A program made the position numbers and the translations under genes. Shown here piece after piece: positions 1-6,360 of a DNA stretch of 7,098 nucleotides. How positions within the stretch are numbered: the first letter of the stretch is position 1; each line of letters opens with the position of its first letter. The notes under the pieces were generated by a model, which was given only the letters and a program-made list of their open reading frames with translations, made no database searches and was not told the DNA's origin. The DNA is from UBA5336 sp038745855 (lineage in GTDB: Bacteria; Pseudomonadota; Alphaproteobacteria; Caulobacterales; Hyphomonadaceae): positions 1 to 7,098 of the forward strand of contig JBCDLC010000054.1 in NCBI GenBank assembly GCA_038745855.1, in the 5' to 3' direction.

Positions 1-270
1 CCGCCGCCGCCCCGGCCTCCTCAGAGCACCGCCCTACAGAGGCCCCCACAGCGGCCAACAATTCGGCACCGAACCCGGCGCGCTTCATGATAGTTTCGCC
101 GTAGCAATCCTCGAACAAAGCCGAGCGAGACCCCCCCCCCTGGGCCGAGCCCCCAACAACAGCCCCAGAATCCGCCAGCTCTAACGCTCGCGCGGAAACG
201 CGGACGGCTGCCAAACGCTCGAAGCAACGAGCCCCCCTACAAAACGGAACAAAACCCAGAGCCTTCAGCT

Positions 271-319
271 CGATCCATCGCGTAGCGAAGCGCGCAGCGC
301 GAAGCCCAGCGGGGGATCC
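271..319 (-). repeat. Dispersed repeat A, left copy
   Basis: Read on the minus strand, this 49-bp segment matches 6160-6209 with one substitution and one single-base indel (48 of 50 aligned positions). It begins GGATCCCCCGCTGGGCT and ends TACGCGATGGATCG, so GGATC at one end and its near-complement at the other bracket a GCGC/TTCGC-rich core. A small hairpin TCGC-GTA-GCGA sits near one end. The match stops sharply at both edges, as expected for a discrete repeat unit. It lies in the same orientation, relative to the upstream gene, as the right copy. Function is unknown; a REP-like intergenic element is the simplest reading. Confidence 0.8.
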
Positions 320-365
320 AAACATAATGCCCGGCGCCCGCTTCCGCGCGAAACAAGAGCACAGC

Positions 366-407
366 CCAAGATCAGCGCCCCGCCCCGACGCAAAGCGTCG
401 CAAGGCC
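366..407 (-). repeat. Dispersed repeat B, left copy
   Basis: On the minus strand this 42-bp segment matches 6216-6257 at 38 of 42 positions. It contains a perfect 6-bp hairpin, CGACGC-AAA-GCGTCG (386-400). In the right copy the stem is unchanged and only the loop differs (GTT instead of a complement of AAA), so variation spares the stem. In the direction of sulfotransferase transcription B precedes A here, whereas on the right A precedes B, so the two flanks are not one simple inverted duplication. Confidence 0.75.
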
Positions 408-466
408 GACCGGCCGTCGGCGCGACTGCGCCGCCCCCGCGGAGCCATCCGCGAAGCGGATCTGGC
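405..466. repeat. Two further hairpins next to repeat B
   Basis: GCCGAC (405-410) and GTCGGC (416-421) form a perfect 6-bp stem with a 5-base loop. ATCCGC (447-452) and GCGGAT (456-461) form a perfect 6-bp stem with loop GAA, with GCC and GGC just outside that could extend it past a small bulge. Together with the hairpin of repeat B these make three stem-loops within about 80 bases. None is followed by a T-run on either strand, so they are not typical intrinsic terminators. They may be REP/BIME-like structures protecting the 3' end of the sulfotransferase transcript; that is inference. Confidence 0.5.
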
Positions 467-548
467 GTGAGCGATATCAACAGGCTACGTGCGGAGAAGG
501 TGAAATTCAGAGAGCCCCACAACCCACAGCCCGCTTCCCCGCGCGCAG

Positions 549-566
549 AAAAACCCGTCTAAACGG
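549..566 (-). terminator. Weak candidate terminator at the sulfotransferase stop codon
   Basis: On the minus strand CCGT and ACGG (566-563 and 558-555) pair around a 4-base loop that contains the TAG stop, followed by one G and five T (553-549). The stem is only 4 bp, 5 with a G-T pair, so it is weak. Its position at the gene end is the main support. Confidence 0.3.
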
Positions 567-1407
567 ACCAGCGGTCGAAGGAGAGGCCGGTTTCCTGCCG
601 GAACCGGCTGGCATCTCCGCTGAGCCGTTCAGCCATGGCGTCGCGGATTGCCTCTGGCAGTGCCTGTGTCTTCGCGGCTGTGTATCTGCGGGCCACGTGC
701 CGTTTCGCCATGTTCAGGAGTGGCCGTGGCACGCGCCCGCGAAGCTCCGTGCCAAGGGGGGTACGGCGTAATTTGTGCCACCACACCGGTCGGCGGGCCA
801 CATCGTCCAGGGAGTTTTCCGACGCCGGCTTGGTCTTGGTCGGAATATGCTCGATGCCAAGGGCCTCGCACATCTTCGCGATCACCGTATCGGGCGCGCG
901 CACGAGGGTGTCGAAGTCAAGAATGGTGATCTGTTCGCCGAACCGTTCCCAGAAGGGCAGGAGGCAGGTGTAATACTGGCTGGCGTGCAGGATATGCTTG
1001 CCAGACCAGGATGACAGCAAGCGGTGGGGATCCCCAGGCGTATCGCCGACAAGCTGGGCCATGTTGTAATGCGACACGGCCCGGTCGACAGGATCCCTCG
1101 CGATGAAGAACAGCTTCATGTCGGGATTGGCGTCATGGAGCAGGGCGGCCGCGTCGGGGTTCACGTCGGTCTTGGCGTAATTCGGTGAGATATCGCCCCA
1201 CAGTGCGCCCTCATCGCTGAATTGCCGCCAATACCAGTCTAGGCCGCGGGCAACCGATTTGTGGGAGCAGAAGAAATCTGTTTCCTTCATTTGCGGAACG
1301 CAGATGCCAGGATGCTGCCGCAGCAGTTCGTAGAGCTGGGTGGTTCCCGCGCGCATGGCGCCGATGACGGCGAAGTCGGGCCTTGGTTTTGTCATCCGGT
1401 GCGTCAT
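559..1407 (-). CDS. PAPS-dependent sulfotransferase (Sulfotransfer_1-like)
   Basis: This encodes a 282-residue protein that probably moves sulfate from PAPS to a hydroxyl or amine, most plausibly on the sugar made by the adjacent genes. The N-terminal GAMRAGTTQLYELL (residues 16-29) fits the 5'-phosphosulfate loop, with R19-A-G-T-T23 as its core and Arg where many relatives have Lys. K41-E-T-D-F-F resembles the conserved segment after that loop. GDISPNY (71-77) and RDPVDRAVSHY (104-114) fit the family's middle motif and the 3'-phosphate site, with R104 and S112 as key residues. Length is normal for the family, and no signal peptide or membrane segment is seen, so it should be cytoplasmic. ATG at 1407 has a weak GAGAG eight bases upstream; a second ATG at 1395 lacks any site. 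It is divergent from the polysaccharide operon. The family is clear; the acceptor is not, and a lipid or small molecule remains possible. Confidence 0.93.
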   Translation of the reverse strand: MTHRMTKPRPDFAVIGAMRAGTTQLYELLRQHPGICVPQMKETDFFCSHKSVARGLDWYWRQFSDEGALWGDISPNYAKTDVNPDAAALLHDANPDMKLFFIARDPVDRAVSHYNMAQLVGDTPGDPHRLLSSWSGKHILHASQYYTCLLPFWERFGEQITILDFDTLVRAPDTVIAKMCEALGIEHIPTKTKPASENSLDDVARRPVWWHKLRRTPLGTELRGRVPRPLLNMAKRHVARRYTAAKTQALPEAIRDAMAERLSGDASRFRQETGLSFDRWSV

Positions 1408-1460
1408 GGATGTGTCTCTCGCGAGAAGGTCTCCGTCAAAGGTCCCCTCAGCTGCCCTTT

Positions 1461-1490
1461 TCTATGCACCATAAATGGGAAAAACAGCAA
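1461..1490 (-). promoter_or_regulatory. Candidate promoter for the sulfotransferase gene
   Basis: On the minus strand TTGCTG (1490-1485) and CATAGA (1466-1461) are separated by 18 bp and face the sulfotransferase gene, with roughly 50 bases from the -10 to the start codon. Both hexamers match the housekeeping consensus only partly, so this is a tentative call. Confidence 0.22.
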
Positions 1491-1556
1491 CCATCTCCCA
1501 TCACCGATGTAGCCGGTTCCCCGGCCGGTGCGTCTCGGCTAAACTGCGTTGAACAA

Positions 1557-1563
1557 AAGTGGG
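1557..1563 (+). promoter_or_regulatory. Likely ribosome binding site deciding the GH16 start
   Basis: AAGTGGG is a Shine-Dalgarno-like stretch seven bases before the ATG at 1571. The in-frame GTG at 1559 and ATG at 1565 overlap or touch it, so they would lack a usable site. This favours the third possible start. Confidence 0.4.
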
Positions 1564-1570
1564 TATGCCG

Positions 1571-2548
1571 ATGAAGTGGATCGCTGGAGTGGTTGCTGTG
1601 GGTGTCGTGGCCGGTGTTTTCCTCGCCTCGACGTTTGTCCAGGGCGTGCCAAGAACCGCGATGGCCGATGCTTCTGCAGCCGAAAGCGGCAACAGCGCCG
1701 CGATGGTGGGCCTGGCAGCGGGTGACATTGGCCTAGGGGTAGAGGCGATTGTACCAGCAATCACGATGGCGCCACTGCCAAAGATCCCCGTGGCGGGCGG
1801 GCCATCGTTCATGCAGCGGTTTGACGAGCCGCTCGAAAACGGCGGCTGGTACAAGGCCGATTTCGTCTACGAGTCCCAGACCCAGCGGGCAGGATGGTCG
1901 AAAGAGCATGTGATCGAGACCGGCGATGAACTGGTCCTCAAGATCACGCGGGAACCGAAGGAATTTCAGCCTTATACGGGCGCGGAGATCAATCGCACCA
2001 AGCGCTACCACTATGGCCGCTACCAGGTTGTGATGCGCGCAGCACCGGGCTCGGGGCTCGTTTCGTCCTTCTTCACCCATACGGACGACTATTTCGGCGA
2101 TCCCCACAACGAGATCGATTTCGAGTTCCTGGGCTATGATACCGCGATGGTGCAGCTCAATTTCTATTCCGGGAACGGCAATATGCAGGGCCATCTCGTT
2201 GATCTGCCCTACGATGCGGCAAAGGACTACCAGCTCTACACATTTGACTGGATGCCAGACAGGATCGACTGGTTCATCGGCGATCAGCATGTTTTCCGCG
2301 CGACCCAAGCCAGCACGGGATTGAAGATCCCCGATCGGCCCTCGCGTCTCATGATGAACCTCTGGAGCGGGTCTGAGCGTCAGTATAACTGGCATGGTAA
2401 GCCCACGTTCGAAAGCGGCGCCACAGCCTCTTATCGCTGCGTATCCTACCAGGCCCCTGGAGATAATGGCTCGTCCCAGTGCAGCGATTGGTTCGAGGCC
2501 TCGGTGCCGCGTTTAGGAGAAGCTGAGAAAGCAGATGCGAAGCACTGA
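1571..2548 (+). CDS. Secreted or anchored GH16 endo-beta-glucanase (ExoK/lichenase type)
   Basis: This 325-residue glycoside hydrolase family 16 protein should cleave internal beta-glucosidic bonds of a glucan or of the locus's own polymer. The catalytic signature is EIDFEF at 181-186, with E181 as nucleophile, D183 as helper and E185 as acid/base. The following LGYDTAMVQLNFYSGN and, later, the MMNLWSG segment (261-267) closely resemble bacterial lichenases and rhizobial ExoK. Residues 1-25 are a hydrophobic signal or anchor after MKW, and an Ala/Gly-rich linker runs to about residue 75; a cleavage site after TAMA is possible. A Cys pair lies in the C-terminal part. In-frame starts at 1559 and 1565 would add up to four residues. 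In exo-type loci such enzymes shorten or release the polymer. The next gene starts 84 bp downstream in the same frame, with no other stop between. Family assignment is firm; substrate is inferred. Confidence 0.93.
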   Translation: MKWIAGVVAVGVVAGVFLASTFVQGVPRTAMADASAAESGNSAAMVGLAAGDIGLGVEAIVPAITMAPLPKIPVAGGPSFMQRFDEPLENGGWYKADFVYESQTQRAGWSKEHVIETGDELVLKITREPKEFQPYTGAEINRTKRYHYGRYQVVMRAAPGSGLVSSFFTHTDDYFGDPHNEIDFEFLGYDTAMVQLNFYSGNGNMQGHLVDLPYDAAKDYQLYTFDWMPDRIDWFIGDQHVFRATQASTGLKIPDRPSRLMMNLWSGSERQYNWHGKPTFESGATASYRCVSYQAPGDNGSSQCSDWFEASVPRLGEAEKADAKH

Positions 2549-2632
2549 GTTCAAGGCGCGCATGGTGGGTTCGGCCCGGCTGTCCTTGCGCTTTCGAAAA
2601 GGAGTGGCTCACATTTTGCTGGCATAAACGCC

Positions 2633-3820
2633 ATGACGGCCAAGCGGTCAGGAGACAGGACTCAGCAAACGGCGATGATGAGGATTGCGTTTTTCGGGCA
2701 CAATGTTGCAGACGCGGCCATAAGGCGGCGGGTGGCAGCGTTCGAAGCCGATGGATTCTCCGTTCGCGGCTTCATGGCTCGGCGTGGACCGATGATCGAT
2801 CCAGGCTGGGAAACCGTTGATCTCGGCGAGACGCGGGATGGCGCTTTTGTCCATCGTATTCGCTCGGTTTTTTCCGGCGCAGATCGGGCTGCTGAAGATC
2901 CTGCCCTCGCTGATGCTGAAGTCATCTATGCGCGCAATCTCGACATGCTGGCGACGGCGTTTCTCGCCAAGCGCAAGCGAGGATTGGACACCCCGGTGAT
3001 CTATGAATGCCTCGATGTGCACCGGTTGATGGTTCGGGGCGACCCGATCGGCGCTGGATTGCGGGCGATTGAGCGGGCCCTCTTGAAACGCTGCAAAGGC
3101 TTGGTGGTCAGCTCTCCCGGTTTCGTCAGAAACTATTTCGAGCCGCGCCATAGAGGACATTTCCATGCCCATCTGATTGAGAACCGCCTGGCCGAGGGAA
3201 TGGACTATGGACCACGCCCGGAGCCTCGAACCGTTGATCCGGGCCAGCCGCTGAAGCTCGGCTGGGTCGGGATTTTACGGTGTGGGCGAAGTTTCAAGCT
3301 GCTGTGCGCCCTTGCTGATGCTTTCCCCTCGGAGCTGGAGATCCACCTTCACGGCAAGCCCGCCCATAACGAGATAGAGGCCTTCGATAGCCATGTCGCC
3401 CAGCGGCCAAATCTCACCTATCACGGTCCATACAAAGCGCCCGAAGATCTTTCCGGGATCTATGACAGCATCGATGTGGTGTGGGCCGGCGATTTCATGG
3501 AGGCGGGCTATAATTCCGTTTGGCTCCTGCCCAACCGGATCTACGAGGGCGGCTATTATGCCACCCCGCCCATCGCTCCAGCGGGTACGGAAACAGCGAC
3601 CTGGATCCGCGCGCAGGATACGGGATTGCTGGTTCCTGAACCCCTTGAAAGCACACTTGCGGAGTGTGTTTCCAAGCTGATCAGCGATCGGAAGCCGCTT
3701 GAGGATGCGGAGCGCCAATTGCTTGGATTGCCCGACAGTGTTTTTATCCAGCCAAAGGGTGAGATGGCGCGGTTGATGGCGGCCATTTTCGACGACACCC
3801 CCGTTGGAGTACCCGCATGA
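2633..3820 (+). CDS. Glycosyltransferase, ExoL-like, GT-B fold
   Basis: A 395-residue cytoplasmic glycosyltransferase, probably adding one sugar to a lipid-linked repeat unit. The N-terminal half begins with a Rossmann-like MRIAFFGHNVADAAIRRRV (from residue 16) and continues through VIYARNLDMLATAF and a YECLDVHRLM segment. The C-terminal half opens at LKLGWVG (207-213), where sugar-nucleotide-binding domains of GT4-like enzymes begin. LPNRIYEGGYY (299-309) sits where GT4 enzymes have E-x7-E; here E305 fits the second Glu, but the first position is W297, so the motif is degenerate. I liken it to ExoL from the start of the protein and from its position after an ExoK-type gene; I could not align it. 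ATG 2633 lacks a good ribosome site, and an AAGGAG at 2599-2604 is too far away. ATGs at 2675 and 2678 would give the more typical start MMRIAFF. Its end overlaps the next gene by ATGA. Confidence 0.85.
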   Translation: MTAKRSGDRTQQTAMMRIAFFGHNVADAAIRRRVAAFEADGFSVRGFMARRGPMIDPGWETVDLGETRDGAFVHRIRSVFSGADRAAEDPALADAEVIYARNLDMLATAFLAKRKRGLDTPVIYECLDVHRLMVRGDPIGAGLRAIERALLKRCKGLVVSSPGFVRNYFEPRHRGHFHAHLIENRLAEGMDYGPRPEPRTVDPGQPLKLGWVGILRCGRSFKLLCALADAFPSELEIHLHGKPAHNEIEAFDSHVAQRPNLTYHGPYKAPEDLSGIYDSIDVVWAGDFMEAGYNSVWLLPNRIYEGGYYATPPIAPAGTETATWIRAQDTGLLVPEPLESTLAECVSKLISDRKPLEDAERQLLGLPDSVFIQPKGEMARLMAAIFDDTPVGVPA

Positions 3821-5166
3821 CTGTCGTTTCCGACCGCTTCCTGCATCCCTATGAAGCCCAGCCCGAAGAGGCCAGCGCTGTCGAAGTCGGCAAAGGCGCG
3901 CCGGTCTGGGAACAGGCTTTGTTGGTCCTCTGGATCTACATCACGATTGCCGAGTTCGAGGGCGACCAGTTCCTGCTCTATCCGCTGGCGCTCTATTGGG
4001 CTGGGATGCTCGTGCTGAAGCGCCAGGTGATCTTGCCGATTGTTCGCCGGTCCTGGCTCATCTTTACAATTCCATTCCTGGTTACGGTATCCATGGCCTG
4101 GTCGCTGGCGGGTATGTCCCAGGTGCTTCGGTTTGGGCTCTTCATGTTCCTGACGAGCGGAATTGCGGTTTATGTCGCCACGCAATTCACGCTGACCCAG
4201 GTGATCCGATGTCTGTTCCTGGCCGGTTTTGGCGCGCTGATATGGACGCTCACGTCGCCGGTTCCGTTCGATCAGGGCGGGCCATTTGCGCACAAGAACA
4301 TTCTCGCCAAGCGGATGATGGTCACCACGATGGCGGGGCTTGCGATCGCTTATAACGTTCGTGAAGCCGTACCACTCAGGCTGTTCGGGTTCGCTGTTGC
4401 AGCCGTTACGGCGTTTATCGTGACGCAGGCGGATTCGGCCACATCCATGGTCTTTCTCGTTGCATCGATGACCACGCTTACCCTCGTCTGGATGGTCTGG
4501 ATGGGCGCGTCCAAGGTCCAGTTCATGCGCGGATCTTTGGTCCTCGTGATGATGGCGATCCTGGTTGGCATCGGTTTCTTCCTCACATCGGTCGACATCA
4601 ACCGGCTCTATACCGATTTCCTCGCGTCTCTCGGTAAGGACGCAACACTGACAGGCCGGACCATGTTGTGGGAGGCTGCAGACTCCGTGGTGAAGGAGCG
4701 GCCATGGTTCGGGGTCGGTGCGGAAGGGTTCTGGATGTGGAACAGTGGAGAGGCGTTCACCCTGTTGGAGGCGAGCTACAAGGATGCCGGAACGCGGTTC
4801 AACTTCCACAACTCCTACTACGAGATTCAGGTCCATCTGGGCTTTGTCGGGCTCGCGTTCCTTTGGGCCATGATGATCTGGTGCATCTTCCGCAGTGCCT
4901 TGGCGTGGACGAAATCGCAGACCATCACGCGGAGCTTTTTCCTGCTGCTGTCCGCAATTGTGTTCGTGTATTCCTTCACCGAGTCGCTCATGTACACCGT
5001 GTTCGATATTGATGTGACGCTGTTCTTCATCGCTGCTGTGTCGAGCACCTTCATTCCGCGGCAGATCGAGGACGCGTTGGATGCCGAGGGCATCGATCCC
5101 AAGTTGGTCTCGCCTGTGATCCTGAACCAGCCAATTCGGCCAGGCCACGGCATCTACGACGCATGA
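3817..5166 (+). CDS. O-antigen ligase/polymerase-like membrane protein (Wzy_C, ExoQ type)
   Basis: A 449-residue inner-membrane protein expected to join lipid-linked repeat units into polymer on the periplasmic side. About ten hydrophobic segments are visible from residue 31 on. Between the later ones lies a large hydrophilic loop (about 258-342) typical of Wzy/WaaL proteins. Conserved features are GPFAHKN with H159-K160-N161, T279-G280-R281 followed by LWE, PWFGVGAEGFW, and FNFHNSYYE with H331-N332-S333. This HKN / TGR / HNSYxE pattern is shared by ExoQ and related exopolysaccharide polymerases. GGAG at 3806-3809 stands seven bases before the ATG, which overlaps the previous stop. The stop in turn overlaps the next start by ATGA, so the three genes should be co-translated. 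Ligase activity cannot be excluded from sequence alone, but two flanking glycosyltransferases favour a polymerase. Confidence 0.9.
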   Translation: MTVVSDRFLHPYEAQPEEASAVEVGKGAPVWEQALLVLWIYITIAEFEGDQFLLYPLALYWAGMLVLKRQVILPIVRRSWLIFTIPFLVTVSMAWSLAGMSQVLRFGLFMFLTSGIAVYVATQFTLTQVIRCLFLAGFGALIWTLTSPVPFDQGGPFAHKNILAKRMMVTTMAGLAIAYNVREAVPLRLFGFAVAAVTAFIVTQADSATSMVFLVASMTTLTLVWMVWMGASKVQFMRGSLVLVMMAILVGIGFFLTSVDINRLYTDFLASLGKDATLTGRTMLWEAADSVVKERPWFGVGAEGFWMWNSGEAFTLLEASYKDAGTRFNFHNSYYEIQVHLGFVGLAFLWAMMIWCIFRSALAWTKSQTITRSFFLLLSAIVFVYSFTESLMYTVFDIDVTLFFIAAVSSTFIPRQIEDALDAEGIDPKLVSPVILNQPIRPGHGIYDA

Positions 5167-6146
5167 GTGAGCCTGCAAACGATAAGGTGCCGACATCGCT
5201 GGATAGCCCCGATGTTTCGGTGATTATCGCGGGCTACAAGGCTGAGGGCTTTGTTCATCACGCGATCGGGTCCGCCCTTTCCCAGGACGGTGTTGGGATC
5301 GAAGTGATCCTGGTCGACGATTGCTCTCCCGATGGAACAGCCGAGGCCGCTCGGGCCGCTTTCCCCGATGAACCCCGGCTTTTCATCGCGCGACTGAGCG
5401 AGAATGGCGGCCCGTCGGCAGCGCGGAATCACGGGCTCAGCCTCGCACGGGGCCGATATTATGCCGTGCTCGACGCCGACGATACTTTCTCGCCTGGCCG
5501 GCTTGCACACCTTGTCGAGGTTGCCGATGCGGGCGGCTATGACCTGGTGGCCGACAATATGGCGAAGGCGCCGGTGCCGTTTCATCCCGAAGCTGCCGGT
5601 CCGTTCTTGAAACCTGGTGCCATTGGGGATGGGGTGACGCTGGACCTCGCCACGTTCATGGACCCGCTGAGCGACACGCGGTTTGGTGAGCCATTGGGGT
5701 ATCTGAAACCCCTCTTCAGGCGCGCAACCCTGGAAGCGATGGACCTTGCCTACGATACGGCCCTCAGAAACTCCGAAGACTATTACCTCGTCGCCGAGAT
5801 GCTCGCGCGCGGGGCGTGCTATCGGCTGGTGCCCCACGAGAGCTATCACTACACGGTCCAGGTCGGATCGGAATCCCACCGGCTCGGTGCAACGCGGGCC
5901 CAAGCGATCCTGGACGCCGAGCTGGCCTTTGTGGAACGCCACGGCCCCAGCTTTGACGAAACCGCCTGGGCAGCCTCGAAGCGCCGGGAGAAATGGATCC
6001 GCAAGATGCGTCTCATAGAGCGGGTGGCCGAAGGGCTGAAGGCGGGCCGACCAGTCTCTGCGGCGATGGCCGTCGGACAAGATCCGCGCTCGGCGCCTGC
6101 CCTTGTGGACTGGAGCCTTGAAGTGATCCGCAAGCGAACCGGGTGA
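5163..6146 (+). CDS. GT2 family glycosyltransferase (ExoO/ExoM type)
   Basis: A 327-residue GT-A glycosyltransferase of family 2, predicted to use a nucleotide sugar to extend the lipid-linked repeat unit at the cytoplasmic face. Visible motifs are VSVIIAGYKAE (18-28), the nucleotide-binding VDD (D52-D53), GGPSAARNHGL (82-92), and the metal-binding D104-A-D106-D107. NSEDYYL carries E205-D206, the probable catalytic base segment. The C-terminal third is helical and basic, with no membrane segment. The overall pattern is like ExoO and ExoM of succinoglycan synthesis, which add beta-linked glucose, but linkage and sugar cannot be read here. There is no clear ribosome site; the ATG lies inside the ATGA overlap with the polymerase gene, so translation probably depends on coupling. 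It is the last gene of the unit; repeat A begins 14 bases after the stop. Confidence 0.93.
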   Translation: MSEPANDKVPTSLDSPDVSVIIAGYKAEGFVHHAIGSALSQDGVGIEVILVDDCSPDGTAEAARAAFPDEPRLFIARLSENGGPSAARNHGLSLARGRYYAVLDADDTFSPGRLAHLVEVADAGGYDLVADNMAKAPVPFHPEAAGPFLKPGAIGDGVTLDLATFMDPLSDTRFGEPLGYLKPLFRRATLEAMDLAYDTALRNSEDYYLVAEMLARGACYRLVPHESYHYTVQVGSESHRLGATRAQAILDAELAFVERHGPSFDETAWAASKRREKWIRKMRLIERVAEGLKAGRPVSAAMAVGQDPRSAPALVDWSLEVIRKRTG

Positions 6147-6159
6147 GGGGTTTACGCTC

Positions 6160-6209
6160 GGATCCCCCGCTGGGCTGCGCGCTGGCGCGCTTCGCTACGC
6201 GATGGATCG
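6160..6209 (+). repeat. Dispersed repeat A, right copy
   Basis: A 50-bp counterpart of the left copy at 271-319, in opposite orientation on the chromosome, with one substitution (G for T in the GGCT-T/G-CGC part) and one extra G. It begins 14 bases after the GT2 stop. The inverted pair encloses all five polysaccharide genes, about 5.8 kb. No transposase is present, so it is more likely a genome-wide intergenic repeat than the end of an active transposon. Confidence 0.8.
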
Positions 6210-6215
6210 GGTTTT

Positions 6216-6257
6216 GGCCTTGCGACGCGTTGCGTCGGGGCTGGGCGCTGGTTTTGG
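6216..6257 (+). repeat. Dispersed repeat B, right copy
   Basis: Counterpart of the left B copy at 366-407, in inverted orientation, 38 of 42 positions identical. The stem CGACGC / GCGTCG (6223-6237) is fully kept, with a GTT loop. It follows repeat A by only six bases. Confidence 0.75.
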
Positions 6258-6360
6258 AGTGGGGTGGGGGCTTTCTTTGGTTTATGCCAGCGGGTTTGGC
6301 CGCCGGGGCGAAGCCGCGTCGGTTATCGGGTTGGGTTTTCCGGATTTTGGATGGGGCTGG

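Larger units (their letters stand above)
1..558. other. Gene-free left flank, C/A-rich on the + strand
   Basis: No credible complete gene is visible. The open frames here give Arg/Gly/Pro-rich, low-complexity translations and differ between frames only by skewed composition. Bases 121-180 hold 31 C, 13 G, 13 A and 3 T, including an uninterrupted run of ten C at 131-140. Two frames are open from the left edge and end in stops at 102-104 (an Ala/Pro/Thr/Asn-rich 33-codon tail) and 182-184. Either could be the C-terminal end of a rightward gene outside the window, but nothing distinguishes them. The part from 271 to 466 carries repeats and hairpins listed separately. The region lies downstream of the leftward sulfotransferase gene. 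Confidence 0.6.
1408..1570. promoter_or_regulatory. Divergent intergenic region between sulfotransferase and GH16 genes
   Basis: This gap must hold the promoters for both directions. It contains a perfect 10-bp palindrome, TCTCGCGAGA (1417-1426), just upstream of the sulfotransferase start, and an inverted repeat ATGGGA (1475-1480) / TCCCAT (1496-1501) whose half-sites are 21 bp apart, about two helical turns. No convincing -35/-10 pair faces the GH16 gene. A CTAA-N7-TGAA pair at 1539-1553 only loosely resembles a CtrA site. The regulatory role of the symmetric elements is inferred from position. Confidence 0.5.
6147..6360. other. Gene-free right flank, G/T-rich on the + strand
   Basis: The segment after the GT2 stop contains repeats A and B and otherwise G/T-rich sequence with no credible gene. 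Bases 6241-6300 hold 27 G, 21 T, 9 C and 3 A. No intrinsic terminator with a T-run is seen after the operon, so termination here may be Rho-dependent or involve the repeats. Open frames across it translate to Trp/Gly/Leu-rich sequence that simply follows the repeats. Confidence 0.6.

Noticed and set aside
3..104. Possible C-terminal tail of a gene entering from the left (Ala/Pro-rich frame, also the frame ending at 182-184)
   Set aside because: Too short and too biased in composition to choose a frame; kept only as a remark on the left flank.
265..522. Small frames over the repeats (265-522 minus, 6143-6397 plus)
   Set aside because: Their peptides resemble each other only where repeats A and B lie, and the A-B order differs; the similarity comes from DNA repeats, not from a conserved protein.
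1539..1553. CTAA-N7-TGAA as a CtrA site
   Set aside because: Each half differs from TTAA by one base and it lies almost at the start codon; a chance match is likely.
3556..5196. A 546-codon open frame on the minus strand, opposite the polymerase gene
   Set aside because: Its translation is rich in His, Arg, Asp, Glu and Gln with no recognisable motif, while the opposite strand has a clear Wzy_C protein with ATGA couplings. Long antisense frames are common in GC-rich genes.
5154..6080. A 308-codon frame opposite the GT2 gene
   Set aside because: No family motifs; the + strand frame has the full GT2 signature. The same holds for the minus-strand frames at 1733-2395, 2648-3172 and 3275-3718.
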